Assembly (NCBI GenBank): GCA_934729465.1
Contig: CAKVEP010000008.1
Location: forward strand, 1-64,000
Source: an uncultured Eubacteriales bacterium
Lineage (GTDB): Bacteria > Bacillota > Clostridia > Oscillospirales > Acutalibacteraceae
DNA: 64,000 nt
Direction of reading: 5' to 3'
Under the pieces are notes generated by a model. The model saw only the letters and a program-made list of their open reading frames with translations, did not search any database and had not been told where the DNA came from. Position 1 is the first letter of the stretch; each line of letters opens with the position of its first letter. Made by a program: the position numbers and the translations under genes. Below, in pieces: positions 1 through 7,963 of the stretch.

Positions 1-220
1 AAGTTTGAATTTCTTTTTCACAATTATCACACTTTTTTCTCAAATTTTCATTGTCAGCTTCTTTTTGGGATAAATCGTCTTTTAAACTTGAGATTTGTTC
101 CGCTTGATCACTAATTTTAGTATCACGCTCAATTTGTTTGTTTTTCAAAGTAGCTACCCCTGAAACAGTTATAACACTAGCGGCAGCTAATGCTAACAAT
201 GCTATTACATTACCTTCCAT
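1..220 (-). CDS. Membrane-anchored coiled-coil protein, truncated by the window edge
   Basis: The frame opens at an ATG at 220 and stays open for 73 codons to the left edge, so the C-terminus is missing. The first ~22 residues are hydrophobic (Ala/Val/Leu-rich), fitting an N-terminal membrane anchor. They are followed by a charged Lys/Glu/Asp stretch with heptad-like Leu/Ile spacing (QIERDTKISDQAEQISSLKD), suggesting a coiled coil. A GGAGG site at 229-233 lies 8 bases before the ATG, but it is inside a long hairpin (see 221-272). I do not recognise the family and the fragment is too short to assign a function. Confidence 0.7.
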   Translation of the reverse strand, partial: MEGNVIALLALAAASVITVSGVATLKNKQIERDTKISDQAEQISSLKDDLSQKEADNENLRKKCDNCEKEIQT

Positions 221-272
221 AAAAAAACCTCCATATATAATATTAAATTAACAATTTATATTATATATGGAG
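221..272 (-). terminator. Long hairpin with U-tract that overlaps the ribosome binding site of the gene at 220
   Basis: Positions 229-249 and 253-272 are inverted copies, giving a ~20-bp stem with one bulged base and a 3-base loop. On the minus-strand RNA the second arm ends in GGAG and is followed by G and seven U, then AUG. It therefore has the form of an intrinsic terminator for the ATPase gene at 331-1419, while also pairing the Shine-Dalgarno bases of the next gene with CUCC at the start of the first arm. Confidence 0.6.
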
Positions 273-330
273 ATTTAATTTTAGTCAATGAAATTTTAAT
301 ATATGCACAATATTTGTTAAGCTTTTATAT

Positions 331-1419
331 TTATTTGAATATATCTTTGATTATTTTGTTGGTTATAGAATTCAGTTTTTTGTAATCCATAGCCTTTATA
401 TAAAGCTGTTCTAAAGAATCGTGGGTAGATTTAGCTCTATTTAAATTGTTTATTGCTTCATCAAGCAGCTGCTTGGCTATTTTACGATTGAATGACAGTC
501 TTTGCTTTTTTAAGGACAATTTATAAGAATCTAAAAATCTTTTGGTTCTTATTTTTTTAGCAGAGTCTAGTTTTACAATCGGATGCCATAAATTAGAAGT
601 TGCAAATCCGATTTTTAATTCAGGAATTATAAGACTTTCGATTCTGTCTTTCGGAGAGAGCGGCGAATAACATGTTATAACGTTGTACCCTGAGTTTAAT
701 GCGTCCCTTCTTAATGATGACAATATTATATTTGAAATTATACCGTAATCATCGTCGATTGTGTAAATATGTTCACATATTTCAGATAGTGTATCTTCAA
801 AAAGTACAGTTCCTTTAGGTGTGATAGCACCGATAAATTTTACGCTTTCTGAAACTGGTCCTTTATTTTGCGGTTTAAACAATTTTTTAGCTAAACGTTT
901 TGAATAAGATTGTAGTTTTGCTTTATCCAAACTTTCATATATAATTTTTTGAATGTCTTTATCAATAGTCCCAAATGCAGCTAAATATCTTTGAGAAATT
1001 TTATGGAAGTTAGAATTTCTCTCCGATAATTCTATTATCTCATCTTTAGAGTTATAAAGCTTTTCTTCGCTCCAGCATTGTCCAAGATTTATTATTTTAT
1101 CGGAAGCACCGGGATATATAGGGTCTAAAGTGTGAGGTGAGGTTCCGTCCACGATACAAAATTTAATACTAGGGAATATTACGGCATCTAAAGAATCGGG
1201 GTCTGAAGCACAGTATATAAGTTCGCTTTCTATTTTGTGTTTTTTAGCTTCAAGAGCAACCTTTTTCATTAGAGTGGATTTTCCTGTTCCCGGACCACCT
1301 TTTAATATGTAGCAAAACCAAGAATCTTTAGGATTGTAAAGCTGGTCAAATCGAGACACAAATCCAGTTGGAGTGTTTGCTCCTAAGAAAAATTTTATAT
1401 TTGAAATGTTATTATTCAT
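331..1419 (-). CDS. P-loop ATPase of the PRK06851 type
   Basis: The protein is 362 aa. A clear Walker A motif (GGPGTGKST, about residues 41-49) sits near the N-terminus, followed by a VIFPSIKFCIVDG segment that could carry the Walker B strand. The overall length and the N-terminal FFLGANTPTGF motif match what I remember of the PRK06851 family, predicted ATPases of unknown role common in Clostridia and Bacilli. No signal peptide or membrane segment is seen, so it is probably cytosolic. It lies downstream of an amidase on the same strand, with a terminator-like hairpin between them. The function is unknown; the assignment is from recalled family features. Confidence 0.7.
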   Translation of the reverse strand: MNNNISNIKFFLGANTPTGFVSRFDQLYNPKDSWFCYILKGGPGTGKSTLMKKVALEAKKHKIESELIYCASDPDSLDAVIFPSIKFCIVDGTSPHTLDPIYPGASDKIINLGQCWSEEKLYNSKDEIIELSERNSNFHKISQRYLAAFGTIDKDIQKIIYESLDKAKLQSYSKRLAKKLFKPQNKGPVSESVKFIGAITPKGTVLFEDTLSEICEHIYTIDDDYGIISNIILSSLRRDALNSGYNVITCYSPLSPKDRIESLIIPELKIGFATSNLWHPIVKLDSAKKIRTKRFLDSYKLSLKKQRLSFNRKIAKQLLDEAINNLNRAKSTHDSLEQLYIKAMDYKKLNSITNKIIKDIFK

Positions 1420-1420
1420 A

Positions 1421-1468
1421 AAAAACGCCTCCTATCATTAATTATCTTATGAAAAGGAAGGCGTTTTT
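1421..1468 (-). terminator. Hairpin with U-tract overlapping the SD of the ATPase gene
   Basis: Arms 1421-1432 and 1457-1468 pair over 12 bp (one G-U) around a 24-base loop. On the minus strand the 3' arm contains the GGAGG ribosome binding site of the gene at 1419 and runs straight into six U and the AUG. It would terminate transcription of the amidase gene (stop at 1502) and, when folded, hide the next gene's SD. Confidence 0.6.
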
Positions 1469-1501
1469 GTTAATGGATATAAAGAATGTATAGTTTAATG
1501 G

Positions 1502-2233
1502 CTAACTGATTCTAATTAAATTACTTTGAGCGTATCCAACGTGAGGACCGTGGTTTACAACGTACCAATTTTCCCATTTGCCAACTACTTCTAAATGGTC
1601 GCCTTGGGCAACAGTTGCAACAACGTTAGATTGTAAATTTGGTTTGCTGTATATATTAAGGTTACTAATGGCAGTTCCGTCTTGAGGGGTGATTGGCTCG
1701 ACGAATGGAATCCCGAAGTACTCGGTGAGCGACATAACTAGGTTTCTAGCGATATTTTCTATGTTGTCACGTATCCATTGAGCGTCCTGAACGTTATCGT
1801 GGTAAGCCACCTCTATTAGAACAGCCGGAGCTTTTGTTTGTTTAAGTTCGGCAAGTGTTGTTGTGGGGACGGCTTTAACGAGCGATGGGTTTGGATATAT
1901 TTCTTTGAAATTCTGAGCGATTATATCTGCAGCACGTTTTCCTTGAGTGCTGGTAGCATAATAATAAACGTCTGTACCTTGAATTTTTCCCGCTAAAGAC
2001 TGGGGTGCAGCATTAGAATGAATGGCAAGATGAAGGTCGTAGTTGCCCTGATTTGACTGAGCAATTGCTTGAGAAAGTCTTTGACTTGGCTCGTTGCGTA
2101 CATATTGAATACCACTTGAGCGTAAGAAAGGTATCATTTCGTCTACAATGAGGTTCATGTAATATTCTTCGTTGCCTCCGTCGACATATGGATTGTACTC
2201 CTGTAAAGATGGACTTAAGTATATTGTTGGCAT
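1502..2233 (-). CDS. N-acetylmuramoyl-L-alanine amidase-like protein with C-terminal SH3 domain
   Basis: The 243-aa protein has an Amidase_3-like region (about residues 3-172) and a C-terminal bacterial SH3 domain (about 178-243; NIYSKPNLQSNVVATVAQGD, then WYVVNHG..GYAQSNLI). Amidases of this fold cut the bond between muramic acid and L-alanine in peptidoglycan with a zinc ion. A candidate zinc His is in AIHSN (H72) and the catalytic Glu in LIEVAYHDN (E140). The usual N-terminal GHGG histidine is replaced by SPSLQEYN, so the first metal ligand is not obvious; E22/E23 could be the second. No signal peptide is seen, which is odd for a wall enzyme and resembles phage-type or spore-lysis enzymes. 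Enzyme class is likely, activity less so. Confidence 0.75.
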   Translation of the reverse strand: MPTIYLSPSLQEYNPYVDGGNEEYYMNLIVDEMIPFLRSSGIQYVRNEPSQRLSQAIAQSNQGNYDLHLAIHSNAAPQSLAGKIQGTDVYYYATSTQGKRAADIIAQNFKEIYPNPSLVKAVPTTTLAELKQTKAPAVLIEVAYHDNVQDAQWIRDNIENIARNLVMSLTEYFGIPFVEPITPQDGTAISNLNIYSKPNLQSNVVATVAQGDHLEVVGKWENWYVVNHGPHVGYAQSNLIRIS

Positions 2234-2354
2234 AAAATCACTCCATAGTTTTTAATGTATAAAAAATATATATGATAGTTTATTTAATAAAATGATATAA
2301 TATTTTAAAATTATTATTTTTGTGTGTATTTTTCTGAAAATATATAAATTTTAC

Positions 2355-2382
2355 TTGACATTTTAAATAAAAGAGGTATAAT
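2355..2382 (+). promoter_or_regulatory. Strong sigma-A-type promoter
   Basis: TTGACA at 2355-2360 and TATAAT at 2377-2382 are both perfect consensus hexamers with a 16-base spacer. It lies 34 bases before the start of the decayed gene at 2417 and would also drive the intact gene at 3562. Confidence 0.75.
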
Positions 2383-2416
2383 TAACTAAAACGATTTTAA
2401 AGAAAGGAGATTTTTT

Positions 2417-3523
2417 ATGGCACAGAATAGCCAGGATATAAAGACTGTATGTAAATATGTTAAAAAACAGGAAAATGAGCGTATTTATTCAGAAGCTGAG
2501 GATGTTTATAGAAATCCTATTAGTGATTATTTGGTACGTCTGAGAGGTTTCTATATTTACAATATGATAATATTTTAATGGAAGCGCTTAAAAGCATAAG
2601 CACAAAAAGAAATATAATTGATGTATTTTTTAGAAATTTAATAGTAGTGCGCACTATGAAAATATGATTAGGTCTATAGAAAGAGCTGCTAATGTGTCTC
2701 ATAGAAACTGTTCTTCTTATAAAGTAAATCTTAAAAAATTTGATAAAAACGTTAAAAAACACTGTATTGAAATAAAGAAAAACTTAGAAGGTAAAATAAA
2801 TAAGAGACCAGGATGGGATAAGAACAAGAAAAAAGAAGAGTTAGAAGCTTTGACGAGAATTTTATCTAATTATGAAGATGATATTATAAAAAGCTTGTAT
2901 ATAATTGAATTTTATCTAAAATTTCTTGATGCTGAGGAACGGGACTATCTAAAAATGACCATTTAGTTGTTGAATTTAATCCTATTGAAATACCTAAAAT
3001 AAATCAGGAAAATCAATCAAATTTAGAACTTATTTTCATGAAATCAGCGTGGGATTTCACTAAAACTTTAGTTAAAGAGCTTGAAAATTATTGTGACCCT
3101 AATAAAAAAAGAACCCGGACAAGGCAAAATGCATTGCTATGTTTGCTCGAGAGAGCTAAAAAAGATTTAGAGAGTATTAAAAGATTAGAAGTATTTCGAA
3201 TTAATTTTTACATTAATAAGGTAATATAGTTTGAAGATATGAAAAATTAATAAGTTTACTGAAAGGCGGTGATATAGAAAATAAATGGAGGAAGCAGGAT
3301 TAGGTGGTTATGTAGAATCTCTTAAATTGTCTGAATTTAGTATCGTAGTTTACTAATTGTAAATTAGTTTTAAGCAGGGTAAGAAGCAAAATATCAGACA
3401 ATTTTATTAAAAAATTTCGATATCCTAGAAAGAACATTTTAAAATTTATCCAAAGAATGTAGTTCTATTATAAAAAAGAAATTTGATTCTATAGAACAAG
3501 AACCATTTAATGCAATGGAGTAA
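2417..3523 (+). pseudogene. Decayed gene of unknown family, broken by several frameshifts
   Basis: A good SD (AGGAGA at 2405-2410) and ATG at 2417 open a frame that stops after 53 codons at 2578. Coding-like sequence then continues in other frames: about 2561-2667, then 2640-2966, then 2950-3229 (joining around KNDHLVVEFNP), with weaker remnants up to a TAA at 3521-3523. The pieces are Lys/Glu-rich and helical, with a segment (AWDFTKTLVKELENYCD) typical of a real protein. At least three reading-frame breaks in 800 bases, while every other gene nearby is intact, point to a true pseudogene rather than sequencing error. It may be a relative of the 561-aa protein just downstream, since both are long helical Lys-rich proteins, but I cannot show clear similarity. 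Confidence 0.65.
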
Positions 3524-3561
3524 ACGAAGTTGGTTTTAAAAATGGAGGGAGAGAATTTAGA

Positions 3562-5247
3562 ATGGCAAAATTTCAACAAGATGAAAATGGAGCAAAAATA
3601 GATAAATATACTGATGAATATGCAAAGAAACAATTTTTGCATCCAGAAGTATGTGAAAAGGATGCGAGTGGAAATTATACTAGCGATAGTGCACTAGGTC
3701 AATTAATAAATATAGCAGCAGCAAAGTTTAAGAAAAACAAAAAAACTTTTTTAACGTCTAAGGAAAATTTACTTCTTATACAACAATTTTTAGAAGGGTT
3801 GAGAAATAACAGCAATAGAGGTCTTAAAACGCTCCTAGGAATTGGTAAATATGAACCTGTCTACAAAGAAGCTAATAAACTAATAAACAAGTATATGAAA
3901 GGGCAAGAAGATGTTGATGTTTCTGAAAAGGTAAAAATTGCTTTAGGTAAATTAATAGAAGACGCAAAGGCAGATATTACTTTTGTAGATGAAATGATGA
4001 AAAAATTAAGTAAATATTTTGTTAACAAGAAGATAAGAAACGAATTAAGAGGAAACATATTAATTGATTTTTGCGAGAAAGTTTTAATAGTTCGTTTTGC
4101 AAGGATTTTAAAATATTTAAGTTACGAATTTGCAAAATTACCAAATAAAGTAAATGCATACAGAATGGCTAAGTGTGATGTAGACGGAAAAGTGGAATTT
4201 ATAAGAACGTTGTATGATGAGGGTGGAGTAAGCTCAAATGACTTAAAATTAGCTCAAAAATATTTAAAAAAATATGAAAAAAACCTGGAAGAGATAAAAG
4301 AGAAATTTGAATTCTATCGAGAACTACAAAAATTAGGAGACGATATTTATAATTTAATGAAAAATACAGAAATGAGCTTTAAAATCATTACCGAAGTTTT
4401 ACCTCAAAAAATGAACGGTACTTTTAAAGAACAATTAACTGTATACCAAAGAACAGTAAATTTGTTTGAAGAAGCTTTTGAAAATGCAAAAAAAGCTATG
4501 CAAAGTTATGAAGAAAAATTGAAAAATATAAAAATTCCAGAAAAGTATAATAATAAAATGGAAGATGTAACTGATAACGGTTCCCTTAATACGTCGACTG
4601 ACGGACAAGTAGATGATAAGAAAGAAGTAAAGCCTGCAACAGAGTCAAAAACTGAAGAGAATGCAGATACAGAGGCAGATAAGTCAGATATATCAGCTAT
4701 AAATGCAGCTAGCCTTCAGGACGCGATAAAAAAGTTAAAGAAAGTAGATGATAAGGAAGAAGTAAAGCCTGCAACAGAGTCAAAAACTGAAGAGAATGCA
4801 GATACAGAGGCAGATAAGTCAGATATATCAGCTATAAATGCAGCTAGCCTTCAGGACGCGATGAAAAAGTTAAAGAAAGTAGAAGTTAAAGTAGATGATA
4901 AGAAAGAAGTAAAGCCTGCAACAGAGCAAAGAACTGGAGGAAATGTAAGCCTTCAGGACAGCCTTCAGGACGCGATGAAAAAGTTAAAGAAAGTAGATGA
5001 TAAGGAAGAAGTAAAGCCTGCAACAGAGCAAAGAACTGGAGGAAATGTAAGCCTTCAGGACAGCCTTCAGAACGCGAAGAAAAATTTAAAGGCAATAAAA
5101 TTTGAAAATAAAAATTTAAAGGCAATAAAAAATAAAAATCCGATTGAGGCAAAAATTCTTCTAGCAGTGGCAGAAGGCAGGGAAGCTGACCCAAACTACA
5201 AAGGAAGCAGCACTTCAGATAGTGAAGAAGAATCTTCTGAATGGTAA
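3562..5247 (+). CDS. 561-aa helical protein with repeated charged C-terminal tail, unknown family
   Basis: The start ATG follows a GGAGGGAGA site. Residues 1-345 are mainly alpha-helical and Lys/Glu-rich, with no signal peptide or membrane segment, so a cytosolic location is likely unless it is exported by a dedicated system. Residues ~350-511 consist of four repeats containing the phrase KEVKPATE and the helical phrase SLQDAMKKLKK. The last 30 residues are acidic and Ser-rich (SSTSDSEEESSEW). I do not recognise the family. It shares the promoter at 2355 with the decayed gene before it and ends 7 bases from the convergent deacetylase gene. The long disordered repeat tail and the decayed neighbour suggest a lineage-specific, fast-evolving gene. 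Confidence 0.75.
   Translation: MAKFQQDENGAKIDKYTDEYAKKQFLHPEVCEKDASGNYTSDSALGQLINIAAAKFKKNKKTFLTSKENLLLIQQFLEGLRNNSNRGLKTLLGIGKYEPVYKEANKLINKYMKGQEDVDVSEKVKIALGKLIEDAKADITFVDEMMKKLSKYFVNKKIRNELRGNILIDFCEKVLIVRFARILKYLSYEFAKLPNKVNAYRMAKCDVDGKVEFIRTLYDEGGVSSNDLKLAQKYLKKYEKNLEEIKEKFEFYRELQKLGDDIYNLMKNTEMSFKIITEVLPQKMNGTFKEQLTVYQRTVNLFEEAFENAKKAMQSYEEKLKNIKIPEKYNNKMEDVTDNGSLNTSTDGQVDDKKEVKPATESKTEENADTEADKSDISAINAASLQDAIKKLKKVDDKEEVKPATESKTEENADTEADKSDISAINAASLQDAMKKLKKVEVKVDDKKEVKPATEQRTGGNVSLQDSLQDAMKKLKKVDDKEEVKPATEQRTGGNVSLQDSLQNAKKNLKAIKFENKNLKAIKNKNPIEAKILLAVAEGREADPNYKGSSTSDSEEESSEW
4609..5094 (+). repeat. Four in-frame tandem repeats in the 561-aa protein
   Basis: Near-identical units begin with GTAGATGATAAG at 4609, 4744, 4891 and 4993. 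The first two are 135 bp each (the second followed by a 12-bp insertion), the last two 102 bp each, a shorter version. All lengths are multiples of three, so the reading frame is kept. The near identity at DNA level indicates recent duplication. Confidence 0.9.
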
Positions 5248-5254
5248 ACCTTAA

Positions 5255-6136
5255 TCACTTTATGATTTTGCCGAAGAACTCAGGTGAAGATGGTTTATTT
5301 GTACGAATATATCTTCCGAGGTTATACAAACACTTAGGATCCTTAGTTATATGATTAATTCGACTTTCGCATATCAATGTGGACTTGAAACCCATTTGTT
5401 TTAGAATGTCGAGGGAAATTTCGCTCACTGCCCCAAAGGGATAAACAAAGGCAGTGGGCGCTTTTCCTGTGTATTTAAGAGCCTTGTCTTGCATGGTAGA
5501 CAAATCTTTTTCTAAAACATTCTTATAGTGTTCAACCGACTCGCTCTTTATTTTTTGAGCGCCTTTTCTACTCTTTTTATTTGAGTGAAGATTATAAGAA
5601 TGGTTTTGAATTTCAACTAACCCCGAGTCTACCATTTCATTTATGTTATCCCACGTAACGTGAGCATAGCTGGCATGGGTGTCTGGGATTTCGCTGTATT
5701 TATCGGTGAAGTACCCTATTGGTGACAGCACCATTTTACTGTTATATTTTTTAACAAGCGGGAATGCGTAAAGATAATTGTTGTAATAACCGTCATCGAA
5801 AGTAATCATGATGGGCTTTTCTGGGAGGGGCTTGTTGTTATAAACGTAGTCTATGAGGTCTTGAACGAAAATAGTATTGAACCCGTTTTCTTTTAAATAT
5901 TTTAAATCCGATTCAAAGGTATTCGGAGATATAACAAATCTGCCTTGTAATTTTTGTTCCTTTATGATGCCGTGATACATTATTATAGGTAACTCCACGG
6001 AGTCTGTTAGAGGACTGTCTGTGGAGTTAAAAGTCATGTTAATTGATGCGATAGCAGCGCCTATAACCAGTATACTTAAAGCTACAATAAAAACGATATG
6101 TTTCACGTGCTTTTTAATATCTATGTTTACATACAT
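5255..6136 (-). CDS. Membrane-anchored polysaccharide deacetylase (NodB domain)
   Basis: The 293-aa protein begins with a short cytosolic part and one hydrophobic segment (about residues 13-33), which should anchor it or act as a signal. The NodB domain follows: IIMYHGI, then the metal- and catalysis-related TFDDGYYNN (about 113-121) and the NHSYNLHS motif carrying the two zinc-binding histidines, and later FVYPFGA. Such enzymes remove acetyl groups from peptidoglycan or other N-acetylglucosamine polymers; in spore formers related proteins (PdaA/PdaB) act on cortex or wall. Which substrate applies here is not visible. The C-terminus converges with the 561-aa gene only 7 bases away. Confidence 0.85.
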   Translation of the reverse strand: MYVNIDIKKHVKHIVFIVALSILVIGAAIASINMTFNSTDSPLTDSVELPIIMYHGIIKEQKLQGRFVISPNTFESDLKYLKENGFNTIFVQDLIDYVYNNKPLPEKPIMITFDDGYYNNYLYAFPLVKKYNSKMVLSPIGYFTDKYSEIPDTHASYAHVTWDNINEMVDSGLVEIQNHSYNLHSNKKSRKGAQKIKSESVEHYKNVLEKDLSTMQDKALKYTGKAPTAFVYPFGAVSEISLDILKQMGFKSTLICESRINHITKDPKCLYNLGRYIRTNKPSSPEFFGKIIK

Positions 6137-6211
6137 TTTTTATACATTCCCTCTCATTAGTTATTAAATAAATTGATTTAATTAATTTATATATAAATAA
6201 GAGCTCGGAAT

Positions 6212-6289
6212 ATGACAAATGAATATAATTGAAAATAATAAAAAATTATTCCAAATTATGACAAAAATAAATAAAACAAAATGTAATAA
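6212..6289 (+). promoter_or_regulatory. Candidate spoIIGA promoter region with repeated ATGACAAA elements
   Basis: ATGACAAA occurs at 6212-6219 and again at 6258-6265. The second copy could serve as a -35 element 20 bases before a TAATAA at 6284-6289. In Bacillus the spoIIG promoter has an over-long spacer and is activated by Spo0A. The match here is loose, so this is inference only. Confidence 0.25.
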
Positions 6290-6327
6290 TAGTAATTACA
6301 AACAAAACACGGTAAGAGGTGTACTAA

Positions 6328-7203
6328 ATGAAACAAACTATTTATGTAGACATTTTGCTGGGAGTAAATTTATTTATAAATTATTTCACGCTTCTTGGTA
6401 CATCACGATTTTTGTATATTAAATATAAACGTATAAGAATTTTCTTAGGTTCTCTTCTTGGCTCGTTTTATTCTTTATACATATTTTTTCCTAAATTAAA
6501 TTTTGCCGTGTCTTTAATTATAAAGCTTTTAATGGTAGTTACTATAATAATTGTAGCATTCGGCACAGAGAGTAAAAAAGTACAAATAAAAGCAATGCTG
6601 AGTTTTTGGGGAATAAACGTGGCTTTCTCTGGGATAATGTTTGCCCTTTGGTGTTTATATTCTCCAAAAGGATTGGTGATAAACAACAGCGTGGTTTATT
6701 TTAATATATCTCCGCTAGTACTTCTTACTTCTACCGTTATAGCTTATGCAATATTAGACTTAGGCAGTAGGGTGATAGAAAAGAAAGCAATAAAAGATAT
6801 TCTTTGTAAGGTTGGAATAGAATTTGGCGGAAAGAAGGTAGTGGTAGAAGGAAAGGTTGACACGTGCAACAGTTTAAGAGAGCCGTTTTCAAATTTACCC
6901 GTGATAGTTGTTAGGAAAGACAAAATATTAAATGCAATTCCTAAAGAAATTTCGGATGTTCTGGATTTTAATGATACCGTATGTTTAGACGGTGATTTAA
7001 CGGAAAAATGGAGAAAAAATTTTAGAATGGTACCATTTAGGACGGTGTCGGGAGATGGAGTTTTGCCGGCGTTTAAACCAGACAATATTGAAATAGAACG
7101 AGGTAAAAATAAATATTTTAAAAATGCGTATGTAGCTATTTGTAAGGATAATGCAATAGGAGGGGATGTGTCGGCGTTAGTGAGTCCAGAGCTCGTAGAT
7201 TAG
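6328..7203 (+). CDS. spoIIGA: Sigma-E processing peptidase SpoIIGA
   Basis: The 291-aa protein has the family layout: five or so N-terminal membrane segments (residues ~5-148), starting with the typical MKQTIYVDILLGVNLFINY, then a cytosolic protease domain. SpoIIGA is an atypical aspartic protease in the sporulation septum that removes the pro-sequence of sigma E in response to SpoIIR from the forespore. The catalytic Asp is D178, but the motif reads DTCN (residues 178-181) where DTGN or DSGN is usual, so the Gly is replaced by Cys. It is directly followed by sigE (37-base gap), the conserved spoIIG operon order. The SD is AAGAGGTG before the ATG. Confidence 0.93.
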   Translation: MKQTIYVDILLGVNLFINYFTLLGTSRFLYIKYKRIRIFLGSLLGSFYSLYIFFPKLNFAVSLIIKLLMVVTIIIVAFGTESKKVQIKAMLSFWGINVAFSGIMFALWCLYSPKGLVINNSVVYFNISPLVLLTSTVIAYAILDLGSRVIEKKAIKDILCKVGIEFGGKKVVVEGKVDTCNSLREPFSNLPVIVVRKDKILNAIPKEISDVLDFNDTVCLDGDLTEKWRKNFRMVPFRTVSGDGVLPAFKPDNIEIERGKNKYFKNAYVAICKDNAIGGDVSALVSPELVD

Positions 7204-7240
7204 TTATAAAAACACTACTTTAAATAAGGGGATAGGCTTT

Positions 7241-7963
7241 ATGAAAGTATTTAAAAAAATTATTTTAAAAATAGTAAATTTTATAAAGGAACTCAAGAGA
7301 GAGCTGATTTATAAGGGCGTACACTACATAAACGGACCAGAAGTTTTACCTGCTCCGCTAACTAAAGTTGAAGAAGTAGAAATAATGGATAAAATAGTGT
7401 CCGGAGAAATCGGAGCTAGGGAACCGCTTATAACTCACAATTTAAGGCTGGTTGTTTACATTGCTAAAAAATTTGACTCAACTGGGGTAAGCGTGGAAGA
7501 CCTTATATCAATAGGAACGATAGGACTCATAAAAGCGGTTAATACTTTTTGTCCAACACGAAATATAAAGCTTGCAACTTACGCATCGAGGTGTATAGAA
7601 AACGAAATATTAATGTATTTAAGAAAAAATTCTCAGATGAAGAACGAAATTTCAATAGACGAACCTTTAAACGTGGACTGGGACGGAAATGAATTATTGC
7701 TGTCTGACATACTAGGCAGTGAACAAGATGTTGTTAACAGTAAAATAGAGCAGGAGGTTGAGTGTGAATTGCTGATTGATGCTGTAAACAGCTTAAGCGG
7801 CAGGGAAAAAATGATAATGCAGCTAAGATTTGGTCTGGGCGGCTACAAGGAACACACTCAAAAAGAGGTTGCGGATTTACTTGGAATTTCGCAATCCTAC
7901 ATATCAAGACTAGAAAAAAGAATTATAGAAAAGCTCAAGAGAGATTTAGAGCGAGTTTCTTAG
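7241..7963 (+). CDS. sigE: Mother-cell sporulation sigma factor SigE
   Basis: The 240-aa protein has an N-terminal basic, amphipathic pro-segment of about 25 residues, as expected for a factor made as an inactive precursor, followed by YKGVHYINGPEVLPAPLT that is characteristic of SigE. Region 2 (VEDLISIGTIGLIKAVNTF, then IKLATYASRCIENEILMYL) and region 4 with its helix-turn-helix (KEVADLLGISQSYISRLEKR) are complete. It directs early mother-cell genes after cleavage by SpoIIGA, encoded just upstream. Unlike in Bacillus, sigG does not follow; it lies about 52 kb away at 59909-60685. The stop codon overlaps that of convergent tadA. Confidence 0.95.
   Translation: MKVFKKIILKIVNFIKELKRELIYKGVHYINGPEVLPAPLTKVEEVEIMDKIVSGEIGAREPLITHNLRLVVYIAKKFDSTGVSVEDLISIGTIGLIKAVNTFCPTRNIKLATYASRCIENEILMYLRKNSQMKNEISIDEPLNVDWDGNELLLSDILGSEQDVVNSKIEQEVECELLIDAVNSLSGREKMIMQLRFGLGGYKEHTQKEVADLLGISQSYISRLEKRIIEKLKRDLERVS

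Noticed and set aside
2417..3523. Programmed frameshifting to join the fragments
   Set aside because: There is no slippery heptamer with a following structure at the breaks, and several separate shifts would be needed.
4886..5194. Long open frame on the minus strand
   Set aside because: It is the mirror of the repeat-coding region of the 561-aa gene, with no SD and repeat-driven absence of stops.
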